Shown here piece after piece: positions 45,062-54,273 of a DNA stretch of 64,000 nt. The notes beneath the pieces were generated by a model. The model was not told where the DNA came from and did no database searches. It was given only the letters and a program-made list of their open reading frames with translations. The translations under genes were made by a program, and so were the position numbers. Numbering within the stretch: the first letter of the stretch is position 1; each line of letters begins with the position of its first letter. Source of the DNA: Pseudomonadota bacterium. Its GTDB lineage: Bacteria; Pseudomonadota; Alphaproteobacteria; Sphingomonadales; Sphingomonadaceae. Where the stretch lies: assembly GCA_029779535.1 (NCBI GenBank), contig JAKPAG010000046.1, positions 1 through 64,000 on the forward strand, given 5' to 3'.

Positions 45062-45135
45062 CCCCCGCCTGGTGCTGTGGGGCGGGGGGTGGAACCGGAT
45101 CGGCGGATTAGGGTCGTCTGACGAGGTTCCACCCC
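45062..45135 (+). promoter_or_regulatory. Two overlapping hairpins in the Rieske-flavoprotein intergenic gap
   Basis: Hairpin one pairs CCCCCGCC (45062-45069) with GGCGGGGG (45081-45088). Hairpin two pairs GGGGTGGAACC (45086-45096) with GGTTCCACCCC (45125-45135), 28-nt loop. They share 45086-45088, so the two cannot both be fully formed. They may give differential expression or attenuation of the flavoprotein gene, or simply mRNA protection. Confidence 0.4.
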
Positions 45136-45182
45136 GACTTTGTCCTTGCAGCGCCAGGCGGCGGCCCTTCGGGGAGTTTATC

Positions 45183-46781
45183 ATGACCAAGATCTACGAC
45201 GCGCTGATCATCGGCGGCGGCCACAACGGGCTGGTCTGCGCCTTCTATCTGGCCAAGGCCGGGATGCGGGTGCGCGTGCTGGAACGCCGCCATGTGGTTG
45301 GCGGCGCGGCGGTGACCGAGGAGTTCCATCCCGGTTTCCGCAATTCGACCGCCAGCTACACCGTCAGCCTGCTGCGGCCCAAGGTGATCGCGGACATGAA
45401 GCTGCACGATCACGGCTACCGCGTGGTCGAACGCACGATCAGCAACTTCTTCCCGTTCGAGAACGACTATCTCAAGCTGGGCGGCGGGCCGGGCCGGACC
45501 GAGGCGGAGTTCGCGCGCTTCTCGAAGAAGGATGCCGAAGCCTATCCGAAGTATGACGCGGCGCTGGAACAGGTCGCCAACGTGCTGCGCGATCTGTCCT
45601 TGCAGATCCCGCCCAATCTTGGCGGCGGGTTGCCGGCGCTGATGGCGGCGGCCAAGCAGGGCTGGCCGATGGCCCAGCTCGACCTCTCGGTCCAGCGCGA
45701 CCTGCTCGACATCTTCACCAAGAGCGCGCGCCAGTTCCTCGATGGCTGGTTCGAGCATGACTACGTGCAAAGCGCCTTCGCCTTCGACGCGGTGGTTGGC
45801 AACTATGCCGGGGTGTCGACGCCGGGCAGCGCCTATGTCCTGTTGCATCACGTGTTCGGCGAAGTGAACGGCAAGCTGGGCGCCTGGGGCCACGCGGTGG
45901 GCGGCATGGGCGCGATCACCCAGGCGATGGCCAGGGCCTGCGAACAGGCGGGCGTCGAAATCAGCCTGGAAGCGCCGGTTGCCAAGGTGCTGGTCGATGG
46001 CGGCAAGGTGCGCGGCGTGCAGCTGGAAAGCGGCGAGGAACTGGCCGCGAGCGTGGTCGCCTCCAACGCCGGACCCGCGCTGCTCTATCGCCAGCTGGTT
46101 GATCAGAGCGACCTGGACGATGACTTCAAGCGGCGGATCAAGGGCTACAAGACCTGTTCGGGCACTTTCCGGATGAACGTGGCGCTGTCGGAACTGCCCG
46201 ATTTCACCGTGCTGCCGGGCAAGGCGCAGGCCGAACACCACACCGCCGGGATCATCATCGCCCCGGGCATGGACTACATGGACCAGGCCTTCATCGACGC
46301 GCAGCAGCACGGCTGGTCGAAAAAGCCGATCGTCGAGATCAAGATCCCCAGCACGGTGGATGATAGCCTGGCCCCTCCGGGCTGCCATGTCGCCAGCCTG
46401 TTCTGCCAGCAGTTCGACCCCACGGTCGATTGGGACACCAACCGCGAAAAGGTGGCCGACCTGATCATCGACACGGTCAACGACCACGCCCCCAACTTCA
46501 AGGCCAGCGTGATCGCCACGCAGATCCATTCGCCGTGGGACCTCGAACGCAAGTTCGGGCTGATCGGCGGGGATATCATGCACGGCACCATGGGGATCGA
46601 CCAGCTGTGGGCGGCGCGCCCGGTGCTGGGGCATGGCGACTATCGCGGGCCGATCAAGGGGCTCTACATGTGCGGGGCGGGGACCCATCCGGGCGGCGGG
46701 GTGACCGGCGCGCCGGGCCACAACGCGGCCCACGCGATCCTGGCCGACCGGCCGCTGCTCAGGAAGCTGCTTCGCTCCTGA
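45183..46781 (+). CDS. Phytoene desaturase-like FAD-dependent oxidoreductase
   Basis: The 532-residue protein has an N-terminal dinucleotide fold (IIGGGHNGLVCAFYLAKAG, then VLERRHVVGGAA) and a C-terminal FAD motif MCGAGTHPGGGVTGAPGHNAA, the PYROXD2/CrtI-like layout. The neighbourhood (Rieske gene, no crt genes) argues against a carotenoid role; an amine or other small-molecule oxidation is more likely but unproven. The ATG at 45183 is used. It overlaps the APC gene tail-to-tail by 23 nt. Confidence 0.88.
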   Translation: MTKIYDALIIGGGHNGLVCAFYLAKAGMRVRVLERRHVVGGAAVTEEFHPGFRNSTASYTVSLLRPKVIADMKLHDHGYRVVERTISNFFPFENDYLKLGGGPGRTEAEFARFSKKDAEAYPKYDAALEQVANVLRDLSLQIPPNLGGGLPALMAAAKQGWPMAQLDLSVQRDLLDIFTKSARQFLDGWFEHDYVQSAFAFDAVVGNYAGVSTPGSAYVLLHHVFGEVNGKLGAWGHAVGGMGAITQAMARACEQAGVEISLEAPVAKVLVDGGKVRGVQLESGEELAASVVASNAGPALLYRQLVDQSDLDDDFKRRIKGYKTCSGTFRMNVALSELPDFTVLPGKAQAEHHTAGIIIAPGMDYMDQAFIDAQQHGWSKKPIVEIKIPSTVDDSLAPPGCHVASLFCQQFDPTVDWDTNREKVADLIIDTVNDHAPNFKASVIATQIHSPWDLERKFGLIGGDIMHGTMGIDQLWAARPVLGHGDYRGPIKGLYMCGAGTHPGGGVTGAPGHNAAHAILADRPLLRKLLRS

Positions 46782-48039
46782 CCGCCCAGTACAGTGGCAG
46801 TCCGGCCGCGATCAGCAGCGCGCCCCAGGCCATCGCTTCGCCGCCCAGGCCATATTCGGCCCAGACGGTGAAGCCGGCCGCGATCACGGCGGCCAGGGCC
46901 AGCAGGCGGTCCTGCGGGTGCAGCCGCAGGGCGGCCAGCGCGCTCATCAGGTAGGTAAGCAGCCCGGCGGCCAGGCTGACCGAGGCGATGAACTGGAACA
47001 GCTCTGCCGTGCCCTTCTGGTAGTTGAGCAGGGTGACCGCGCTGAGCAGGCCGCTGGAGACAAGGTGCGATCGCACCGGCGAACCGCCGGCGTTCTCCAC
47101 CCCGAACCAGGCCGGGAATACCCCGCCGCGCGCCATCGCCCAGGGCATTTCCGCCTGGACCAGCACCCAGCCGTTAAGCGTGCCGAAGGCGCTGATCGCG
47201 GCGCACAGCGCGACCAGGTTGGCCACGGCGGGGCCAAAGTGCAGCCCGAGGAAATCGGCGATCGGCGCGGGCGATGCCGCCGCCGCGCCGACCGGCACAT
47301 AGAGCGCAAACGCGCCCGAGATCAGCAGGTAGACGAGCCCGACCAGCAGCACCCCGGCCATCGTGGCGCGCGGCACGTTGCGCGCGGCGTCTTCCACCTT
47401 GTCGGCCGGCACCGTGCCCGCCTCCAGCCCGAGGAAACCCCAGAAGGTCAGCCCGACCGCCGCCGCGACATGATCCCCGGTGATCGCCACCCCCGGATCG
47501 GGCGCGCGCGGCGCGCCGCTCAGCAGCATCCACGCGGCCAGGCCAACCAGCAGCATCAGCGGCAGCAGTTTCAGCACCACGGTCACTTCCTGCAGTCGCC
47601 CGGCGGCCTGCACCCCGCGGATGTTGACCAGCGTGACCACCCAGACGCAGGCCACTGCCAGCACCGCGGGCAGGCCCGCCGTCTGCCCGATGCGCGGGAA
47701 CAGGTGATCGAGCGCGCTGACCACCGCCACCGCCACCGCGCCGTTGCCGACCCAGCTCATCACCCAGTACGACCAGGCCGTGGCATAGCCCGCCAGTGGC
47801 CCGAACGCCGCGTTGGCATAGGCATAGGGCCCGCCCGCCAGCGGCAGTTTTGCTCCCAGCCGCGCAAACACGAAGCCCAGCGCCAGCGCGCCTGTGATCG
47901 ACACCAGCCAGCCGATCATCTGGTTCCAGCCGAGCGGGGCCAGGCTGGCCGGCAGCAGGTAGATGCCCGAGCCGATCATGTTGCCCACCACCAGCGCCAG
48001 CAGCGCCCAGAAACCCAATGCGCGCCTTGGCGTGGTCAT
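46759..48039 (-). CDS. APC-family amino acid/amine permease
   Basis: A 426-residue protein with about 12 membrane segments, beginning GFWALLALVVGNMIGSGIYLLPASL, the conserved first-helix region of APC transporters, and with FWGFLGLEAGTVPADKVEDAARNVPRAT typical of the YjeH/AdiC-like group. The substrate may be an amino acid, amine or diamine. The start is the ATG at 48039. It is divergent from the TPR-sulfotransferase gene. Confidence 0.88.
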   Translation of the reverse strand: MTTPRRALGFWALLALVVGNMIGSGIYLLPASLAPLGWNQMIGWLVSITGALALGFVFARLGAKLPLAGGPYAYANAAFGPLAGYATAWSYWVMSWVGNGAVAVAVVSALDHLFPRIGQTAGLPAVLAVACVWVVTLVNIRGVQAAGRLQEVTVVLKLLPLMLLVGLAAWMLLSGAPRAPDPGVAITGDHVAAAVGLTFWGFLGLEAGTVPADKVEDAARNVPRATMAGVLLVGLVYLLISGAFALYVPVGAAAASPAPIADFLGLHFGPAVANLVALCAAISAFGTLNGWVLVQAEMPWAMARGGVFPAWFGVENAGGSPVRSHLVSSGLLSAVTLLNYQKGTAELFQFIASVSLAAGLLTYLMSALAALRLHPQDRLLALAAVIAAGFTVWAEYGLGGEAMAWGALLIAAGLPLYWAVRSEAAS

Positions 48040-48127
48040 GCGCGTGCTCCCCCCGTCCCCGGCACTGGCGGGGGACAGGTGCAGACTAGTCCTTGATTGC
48101 GGCGCGTCACCATGTTTCTGAAGGGGC

Positions 48128-49738
48128 ATGACCCAGGTCACCACCCACAGCTGGCTGTCGCGCCTTGGCCAATACCACCCCCGCCTGATCGCGGCCGCCG
48201 TGGCGCTGAACGAGAACGACCTGCCGCGCGCCGAACCGCTGCTGCGCCAGCACTTGCAGGAAGACCCGCTCGACGTCGCGGCGATCCGCATGTTCGCCGA
48301 ACTGGCCGGGCGGATCGGCCGCTACAAGGACAGCGAGAACCTGCTGCGCCGCGCGCTCGAACTCAGCCCCGCCTTCACCGCCGCGCGGGCCAACCTGGCG
48401 CTGGTGCTCTACCGGCAGAACCGTCCGGCCGAAGCGATCGAGCAACTCAACCTTGTGGTCGCGGAAGAACCCGACAATCCCGGACACGCCAACCTTCAGG
48501 CCGCGGCGCTGGGCCGGATCGGCGAATTCGACGAAGCGATCGCCCTGTACGAGCGCGTGCTGCAACAGGCGCCGAACCAGCCGCGCGTGTGGATGAGTTT
48601 TGGCCACATGCTGAAGACGGTGGGCCGCCAGGCCGATGGGATCATGGCCTACCGCAAGGCGATCGAACTGATGCCGCAACTGGGCGAGGCGTGGTGGAGC
48701 CTGGCCAATCTCAAGACCGTGAAGTTCAGCGACGGCGACATCGCCGCGATGGAGGCCGCGCTGGCCGGGGGCGATGTGGCGAGCGAGGACCGCTTCCACC
48801 TCGACTTCGCGCTGGGCAAGGCGCTTGAGGATCGGGGCGAGGCGGCGGCCTCGTTCGCGCACTATGCGGCGGGCAACGCCCTGCGCCGCACGGAGCTTGA
48901 CTATGACGCGGACGAGACCACCCGCTTCGTCGACCGCCTGATCGAGATCGCGACGCCTGAATTCTTTGCGCAGCGTGCCGGGCAGGGCTGCGATGCCAGC
49001 GATCCGGTGTTCGTGCTGGGAATGCCGCGCGCCGGCTCCACCCTGGTCGAACAGATCCTGTCGAGCCACAGCCAGATCGAGGGCACCAGCGAGCTGCCCG
49101 ACATTCCCGCGCTCGCCCGGCGCGAGGAGGATTACCCGCTGAGCCTGCCGCGCCTGAGCGCCGAGCAGCTGCGCAATCGCGGCGAGGAATTCCTGCGCCG
49201 TACCCGGATCCAGCGCAAGACCGACCGGCCGCTGTTCATCGACAAGCTGCCCAACAACTGGGTCCACGCGGTGTTCATCCGCCTGATCCTGCCCAGCGCG
49301 AAGATCATCGACGCGCGCCGCCATCCGCTCGGCTGTTGCTGGTCGAACTTCAAGCAGCACTTTGCGAAAGGGCAGGCGTTCAGCTACGATCTGGCCGACA
49401 TGGGCCGCTATTACGCCGATTACGTGCGGCTGATGGCGCACCTCGACCGGGTCCAGCCCGGCAAGGTCCACCGCGTGATCTATGAACGCATGGTCGATGA
49501 TACCGAAGCCGAAGTGCGCCGCCTGCTGGACTTCGTCGGCGTTCCGTTCGAGCCGGCCTGCCTTGATTTCCACCGCACCGAACGCGCGGTGCGGACTGCC
49601 AGCAGCGAACAGGTGCGCCAGCCGATCTTCCGTGACGGGACCGAGGCGTGGAAGCCCTTTGCCCCCTGGCTTGGGCCGCTGGAACAGGCGCTGGGACCGG
49701 TGCTGGCGGCCTATCCGGCCGCGCCGGAGGCGTGGTAA
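48128..49738 (+). CDS. TPR-containing sulfotransferase family protein
   Basis: A 536-residue protein. The N-terminal ~260 residues hold TPR-like repeats (NLLRRALELSPAFTAARANLALVLY and similar), and the C-terminal half is a sulfotransferase domain with the PAPS-binding GMPRAGSTLVEQIL near residue 300 and KIIDARRHPLGCCWSNF, the 3'-phosphate-binding region. Such TPR-sulfotransferases are common beside TonB receptors in sphingomonads; the acceptor is unknown. It is 109 bp upstream of a TonB receptor. Confidence 0.88.
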   Translation: MTQVTTHSWLSRLGQYHPRLIAAAVALNENDLPRAEPLLRQHLQEDPLDVAAIRMFAELAGRIGRYKDSENLLRRALELSPAFTAARANLALVLYRQNRPAEAIEQLNLVVAEEPDNPGHANLQAAALGRIGEFDEAIALYERVLQQAPNQPRVWMSFGHMLKTVGRQADGIMAYRKAIELMPQLGEAWWSLANLKTVKFSDGDIAAMEAALAGGDVASEDRFHLDFALGKALEDRGEAAASFAHYAAGNALRRTELDYDADETTRFVDRLIEIATPEFFAQRAGQGCDASDPVFVLGMPRAGSTLVEQILSSHSQIEGTSELPDIPALARREEDYPLSLPRLSAEQLRNRGEEFLRRTRIQRKTDRPLFIDKLPNNWVHAVFIRLILPSAKIIDARRHPLGCCWSNFKQHFAKGQAFSYDLADMGRYYADYVRLMAHLDRVQPGKVHRVIYERMVDDTEAEVRRLLDFVGVPFEPACLDFHRTERAVRTASSEQVRQPIFRDGTEAWKPFAPWLGPLEQALGPVLAAYPAAPEAW

Positions 49739-49847
49739 ATCTGCAACGCCCACAGCAGATTGACACAAATGTTAATGCCGCTTGCTTGACTGGCGGACGG
49801 GCTGGAATCAACGTCTCGCATTCGCAGCATTCAAGGATGGGATTTTG

Positions 49848-52361
49848 ATGCGCCAAGCCACTCGCCCCGCGGTCTTCGCCGCGCTGTTCGCCACCACCGC
49901 CCTGACCGCGGCTCCGGCCCTGGCCCAGGATGCCGCCGCCGAAAACGGTGCGGATCCGACCGAAATCGTCGTCACCGCGCAGAAGCGTTCGGAAAGCCTG
50001 CAGAAGGTGCCGATCAGCATCCAGGCGCTGGGCACGGCCAAGCTTGACCAGCTCAATATCTCGGACTTCAAGGGCTATGCCCAGCAGCTCCCCTCGGTCT
50101 CGTTCCAGAGCACGGGCACGCCGGGCAACAGCGTGATCTACATGCGCGGCGTTGCCTCGGGCGGTGACGGCAACCACTCGGGATCGCTGCCTTCGGTCGG
50201 CGTCTATCTCGATGAACAGCCGGTCACCACGATCGGCGGCAACCTCGATGTCCATATCTATGACATCGCCCGGATCGAAAGCCTGTCGGGCCCGCAGGGC
50301 ACGCTCTATGGCGCTTCGTCGGAAGCGGGCACGATCCGCATCATCACCAACAAGCCCAGCACCGCCGGGTTCGAAGGCCGGGTCGACGGCGAAATCAACA
50401 CGGTCCGCAAGGGCGACATGGGCGGCAAGGCCGAAGCCATGATCAACGCCCCGCTGTCGGGCAGCGCCGCGCTGCGCGTCTCGGGCTTCTACCAGCGTGA
50501 CGGCGGCTATATCGACAACATTGCCGGCCAGCGCTGCTTCCTGCCCCAGCCGGGCGGGATCTGCATGAAGAACACCGCTTTCGTCGAGAAGAACTATAAC
50601 GACACCGAAAGCTATGGTGCCCGCGCCGCGCTCAAGGTCGATCTCAACGACAGCTGGACCGTGACCCCCGGGGTGATCTACCAGAACACCAAGAGCAACG
50701 GGTCCTACGGCTATGACCCCAGCCTGGGCGATCTGAACGTCCAGCACTTCTTCCCCGAATACCGCAGCGACAAGTTCGTCCAGGCGGCGCTGACCATCGA
50801 AGGCAAGGTGGGCAACTGGGATCTGACCTATGCCGGGGCCTATCTCGATCGCAAGACCTTCAGCAGCAGTGACTATACCGACTATTCGGAAGCCTACGAT
50901 TCGCTTTACAGCTCGGTCGGCGGCCTGGCGGGCTACTTCTATTTCAACGACGCGGCGGGCAACACGATCAACCCGACGCAGAAGGTGATCGGCAGCGATC
51001 ACTTCAAGAAGCTGAGCCAGGAACTGCGCATCGCCTCGCCGGCGGAAAATCCGCTGCGCGTGGTCGCAGGGCTGTTCTACCAGCGCCAGTCGAACGACAT
51101 CCACCAGGACTACCAGGTGGCCAACCTGGCGCCGAACCGGTCGGTCAATGGCCATCCCGGCACGCTGTGGCTGACCCAGCAGCACCGCATCGACAAGGAC
51201 TATGCCGCGTTCGGCGAAGTCAGCTTCGATGTGACCAGCACCGTCACGCTGACCGGCGGCCTGCGCGCGTTCAAGTATGACAACTCGCTGATCGGCTTCT
51301 TCGGCTTTGGCCGCGATCCGGCCGGGCTGTTCGCCACCACTCCCTACAATGCGGCGGGCAGCTCGCGCACGGGCGTGGCCGGGTGCTTCACCACCAGCGG
51401 TTCGCGCCTGCGCCCGGTGGCGGGCACGGCGGCGGCGGTGCTGGCTCCGGCATCGGTGCCGGGCAGCCCCTGCACCAACCTGGGCGTGTGGAACGCGGGC
51501 AAGATCGATCCGGTCAAGGCCACGGGTGACGGGGTGACCTGGCGCTTCAACGCCAACTGGAAGCCGACCAGCGACGTGATGCTCTATGCCACCGTGTCGA
51601 AGGGCTTCCGCCCCGGCGGGATCAACCGCCGCGCCGACGTGGCGCCCTATGCCCCCGACTACCTGATCAACTACGAATTGGGGTGGAAGACCACGCTGGC
51701 TCCGGGCCTGCGCCTGAACGGCGCGGTCTATCAGCAGGAATGGAAGAAGTTCCAGTTCTCGTATCTGGGGGCGAACAGCTTCACCGAGATCCACAACGGC
51801 CCCGATGCCCGGATCAAGGGCGTGGAAATGGACCTGGCCTATAACCAGGGTGGCCTGGCGCTGAACGTGGCGGGTTCGTACACCGATGCCAAGACCACCA
51901 AGAACCTGTGCGTGATCGACGATCCGACCTATGCCTGCGTGGGTGCCGGCAACATGATTTCGGCGCCCAAGGGCATCCGCCTGCCGGTCACGCCGAAGTG
52001 GAAGCTGTCGGGCACGATGCGCTACACCGGCGAAATGGGCAGCGCCAAGCCCTACGGCCAGGTCAACGTCGCCTACCAGAGCAGCGCCCGGTCGGACCTG
52101 CGCACGGCGGTGTACGAAACCTTCTCGGGCAATGTCATCAGCCCGGCGGCGCAGCTGGGCGACCTGGCGGAATATGCCACGGTCAACCTGGCGCTGGGGG
52201 CTGATTTCGAACGCTTCAACCTGGAACTGTTCGTCCAGAACCTGTTCGACGAACGCGGCCAGGTGTCGCGCTTCCAGCAGTGCGGTTCGTGCGGCCAGCG
52301 CGGCTATATCGTGCCGATCAACCCGCGCACGATCGGCCTGCGCGCCGGGGCCAAGTTCTGA
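49848..52361 (+). CDS. TonB-dependent receptor
   Basis: An 837-residue outer-membrane receptor. It has a signal peptide ending ALAQ (~26), a TonB-box-like EIVVTAQKR, a plug (VYMRG-like NSVIYMRGVASGG, LDEQPVTTIGG, RIESLSGPQGTLYGASSEAGTIRI), a long beta barrel, and a C-terminal aromatic residue (GLRAGAKF). The substrate is not obvious; neighbouring APC and Rieske genes suggest a small organic molecule. The ATG at 49848 is used. The upstream gap holds a TTGACA-like hexamer without a clear -10 box. Confidence 0.92.
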   Translation: MRQATRPAVFAALFATTALTAAPALAQDAAAENGADPTEIVVTAQKRSESLQKVPISIQALGTAKLDQLNISDFKGYAQQLPSVSFQSTGTPGNSVIYMRGVASGGDGNHSGSLPSVGVYLDEQPVTTIGGNLDVHIYDIARIESLSGPQGTLYGASSEAGTIRIITNKPSTAGFEGRVDGEINTVRKGDMGGKAEAMINAPLSGSAALRVSGFYQRDGGYIDNIAGQRCFLPQPGGICMKNTAFVEKNYNDTESYGARAALKVDLNDSWTVTPGVIYQNTKSNGSYGYDPSLGDLNVQHFFPEYRSDKFVQAALTIEGKVGNWDLTYAGAYLDRKTFSSSDYTDYSEAYDSLYSSVGGLAGYFYFNDAAGNTINPTQKVIGSDHFKKLSQELRIASPAENPLRVVAGLFYQRQSNDIHQDYQVANLAPNRSVNGHPGTLWLTQQHRIDKDYAAFGEVSFDVTSTVTLTGGLRAFKYDNSLIGFFGFGRDPAGLFATTPYNAAGSSRTGVAGCFTTSGSRLRPVAGTAAAVLAPASVPGSPCTNLGVWNAGKIDPVKATGDGVTWRFNANWKPTSDVMLYATVSKGFRPGGINRRADVAPYAPDYLINYELGWKTTLAPGLRLNGAVYQQEWKKFQFSYLGANSFTEIHNGPDARIKGVEMDLAYNQGGLALNVAGSYTDAKTTKNLCVIDDPTYACVGAGNMISAPKGIRLPVTPKWKLSGTMRYTGEMGSAKPYGQVNVAYQSSARSDLRTAVYETFSGNVISPAAQLGDLAEYATVNLALGADFERFNLELFVQNLFDERGQVSRFQQCGSCGQRGYIVPINPRTIGLRAGAKF

Positions 52362-52390
52362 CCCCGGCTGCGGCCTGAGCCGAGCCTGAG

Positions 52391-52421
52391 CGGCCCGGTC
52401 CCCCAAGGGGCCGGGCCGTTT
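52391..52421 (+). terminator. Rho-independent terminator after the TonB receptor
   Basis: CGGCCCGGtCCCC pairs with GGGGCCGGGCCG around a CAA loop, with one bulged T, followed by TTT. It lies 29 nt after the TonB receptor stop codon. It may also terminate the convergent lipoprotein gene. Confidence 0.75.
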
Positions 52422-52432
52422 GCTGTGCGGGG

Positions 52433-52723
52433 TTATGCGCCGGGCGCAGCCGGATCAGCCGGGGCGTCCGCCGCGGGCGCTGCATCGGCGGCTTCGGGGC
52501 CGGCTTCGCTGGCAGCGGCTTTCGGCTTGGCCGAACCTTCCGCCTTCGGCGCGGCGGGCGGCTGCGAGCGCAGGGTGTCGACCGGGATCATCGCATCGCT
52601 GGTCGATCCGGGCAGGATTTCACCCGCGGCATTGCCGCCGGTGGCCTTGGTCTGCTTCGCCTCCTGCTGGCAGCCCGACAGGGCGAGCGCGGCCAGCGCC
52701 AGGGCGGGAAGGGCAGCTTTCAT
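52433..52723 (-). CDS. Small predicted lipoprotein
   Basis: A 96-residue protein with a hydrophobic leader and lipobox LSGC (Cys18). The rest is Ala/Pro/Glu-rich low complexity. It overlaps the lipB stop codon as ATGA. No family is recognised. Confidence 0.65.
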   Translation of the reverse strand: MKAALPALALAALALSGCQQEAKQTKATGGNAAGEILPGSTSDAMIPVDTLRSQPPAAPKAEGSAKPKAAASEAGPEAADAAPAADAPADPAAPGA

Positions 52724-53397
52724 CGCGGGGCCTCCGGTGGGCAGGGAACGTCAAGCGCGGCCAGGAAATCGTTCGCGCGGGCCAGCAATGCCCGATCCCA
52801 TGTCGCGGAATCAACCCTCACCCCCAACCGGGCCAGGCTGGTCACGCCGAATTCCTCGATCCCGCAGGGCACGATCCCGCCAAAGTGCGACAGGTCCGGG
52901 TTCAGGTTTACCGAGAAACCGTGCATCGTCACCCAGCGGCGGATGCGCACGCCGATCGCGCCGATCTTGGCCTCGCGCCCGTCGATGTCGCGGCACCAGA
53001 TGCCGACCCGGCCCGGCGCGCGCCAGCCTTCGACGCCGAAATCGGCCAGGGTGGCGATCACCCAGCCTTCGAGCGCGTGGACGAAGCCGCGCACGTCGCG
53101 CGCGCGGGTCTTGAGGTCCAGCAGGACATAGCCGACCCGCTGCCCCGGCCCGTGATAGGTATAGCGCCCGCCGCGCCCGGCTTCGACCACTTCGAAGCGC
53201 GGGTCGAGCAATTCGTCCACCGCCGCGCTGGTCCCGGCGGTGTAGACCGGCGGGTGTTCCAGCAGCCACACCAGTTCGCGCGCGGTGCCTGCGGCAATCG
53301 CGGCGTTGCGCGCGGTCATCTCGTCCAGCGCGGCGCGATAGGGCACCGGCGCGGTTTCCAGGCGCCATTCGATGGTGTCGGGCAACGTGTTGGTCAT
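52720..53397 (-). CDS. lipB: Octanoyltransferase LipB
   Basis: The 225-residue enzyme transfers octanoyl groups from acyl-carrier protein to lipoate-dependent proteins. Motifs: the substrate pocket [18 protein letters not shown], the lysine in [18 protein letters not shown], and the catalytic cysteine in [13 protein letters not shown]. The start is the ATG at 53397. lipA is not in the window. It is translationally coupled to the small lipoprotein. Confidence 0.95.
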   Translation of the reverse strand: MTNTLPDTIEWRLETAPVPYRAALDEMTARNAAIAAGTARELVWLLEHPPVYTAGTSAAVDELLDPRFEVVEAGRGGRYTYHGPGQRVGYVLLDLKTRARDVRGFVHALEGWVIATLADFGVEGWRAPGRVGIWCRDIDGREAKIGAIGVRIRRWVTMHGFSVNLNPDLSHFGGIVPCGIEEFGVTSLARLGVRVDSATWDRALLARANDFLAALDVPCPPEAPR

Positions 53398-53464
53398 TGC
53401 CGCGTTGCGTGGCGGCAAATGGTGTGGTTATCAAGAGGCTGGTTTGATGAAAGGGGCGCCCGCA

Positions 53465-54271
53465 ATGGATCTCGATACCAGCAAGGCCTGGGGCCAGGCC
53501 AGCGCGACGGTCAGCGCCAACAAGGAAGTGCTAGTCGCATTGGCCGGGGTGTTCTTCTTCCTGCCCTCGCTGGCGCTGGCGCTGTTCTTTCCCCAGCCCG
53601 AGCCGCCCGCCGGGACCGAGCCGAAGCAGCTGCTGGAAATGATGGGCGCCTTCTATGGCCAGATCGCCCCCTACATGGCAGCGGCCACGCTGATTCAGGT
53701 GCTGGGCCAACTGTCGGTGCTGACACTGACCGCGCAGGCCGGGCGGGCCACGGTGGGCGATGCGATCCGCGCGGCGGCGGGCGGACTGCTGCCCTATCTG
53801 GGGGCGCAGCTGCTGGTCGTGCTGGCGGCGATGGTGGTGTTCGGCGTGGTGGCAATGCTGGGCGCCGCGTCGGTCGCGCTGGCGGTGGTGGCCGGGCTGC
53901 TGGTGTTGATCGCGGCGGTCTGGGCGGCGATCCGCCTCTCGTTGATCCCGGTGGTGATTGCGGTCGAAGGACAACGAAGTCCGGTCGCGGTGCTGCGCCG
54001 CTCGTGGGAGCTGACCCGCGGCAATGCCGGGCGGATACTGCTGTTCGTGGTGATCCTGGCGCTGGCGGTGCTGGTGATTTCGGTCGTTGCCAGCGCGGTG
54101 GTGGGGATCGTGCTGGCGCTGGTCGGCGGGGCGGAAACGGCGCGGATCGGCGGTTCGGTGATCGCCGCGCTGGTGGGGGCGGGCTTCACTGTCTATACCA
54201 CGATCTGCTTTGCCGCGATCCACGCCCAGCTGGCCGGCAATGCCGGCGCCGACCAGGCGGTATTCGACTGA
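53465..54271 (+). CDS. Membrane protein (GPDPase membrane-domain-like)
   Basis: A 268-residue protein with about six membrane segments and the motif LRRSWELTRGNAGRILLF, typical of proteins with a glycerophosphodiester phosphodiesterase membrane domain. It lacks the catalytic GDPD domain. The ATG at 53465 follows AAAGGGG; an ATG at 53447 is possible. It converges with the phospholipid methyltransferase-like gene, 2 nt apart. Confidence 0.68.
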   Translation: MDLDTSKAWGQASATVSANKEVLVALAGVFFFLPSLALALFFPQPEPPAGTEPKQLLEMMGAFYGQIAPYMAAATLIQVLGQLSVLTLTAQAGRATVGDAIRAAAGGLLPYLGAQLLVVLAAMVVFGVVAMLGAASVALAVVAGLLVLIAAVWAAIRLSLIPVVIAVEGQRSPVAVLRRSWELTRGNAGRILLFVVILALAVLVISVVASAVVGIVLALVGGAETARIGGSVIAALVGAGFTVYTTICFAAIHAQLAGNAGADQAVFD

Positions 54272-54273
54272 GC

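Noticed and set aside
49380..52406. A 1008-codon minus-strand frame
   Set aside because: It is antisense to the TonB receptor and the sulfotransferase gene; it shows no family motifs.
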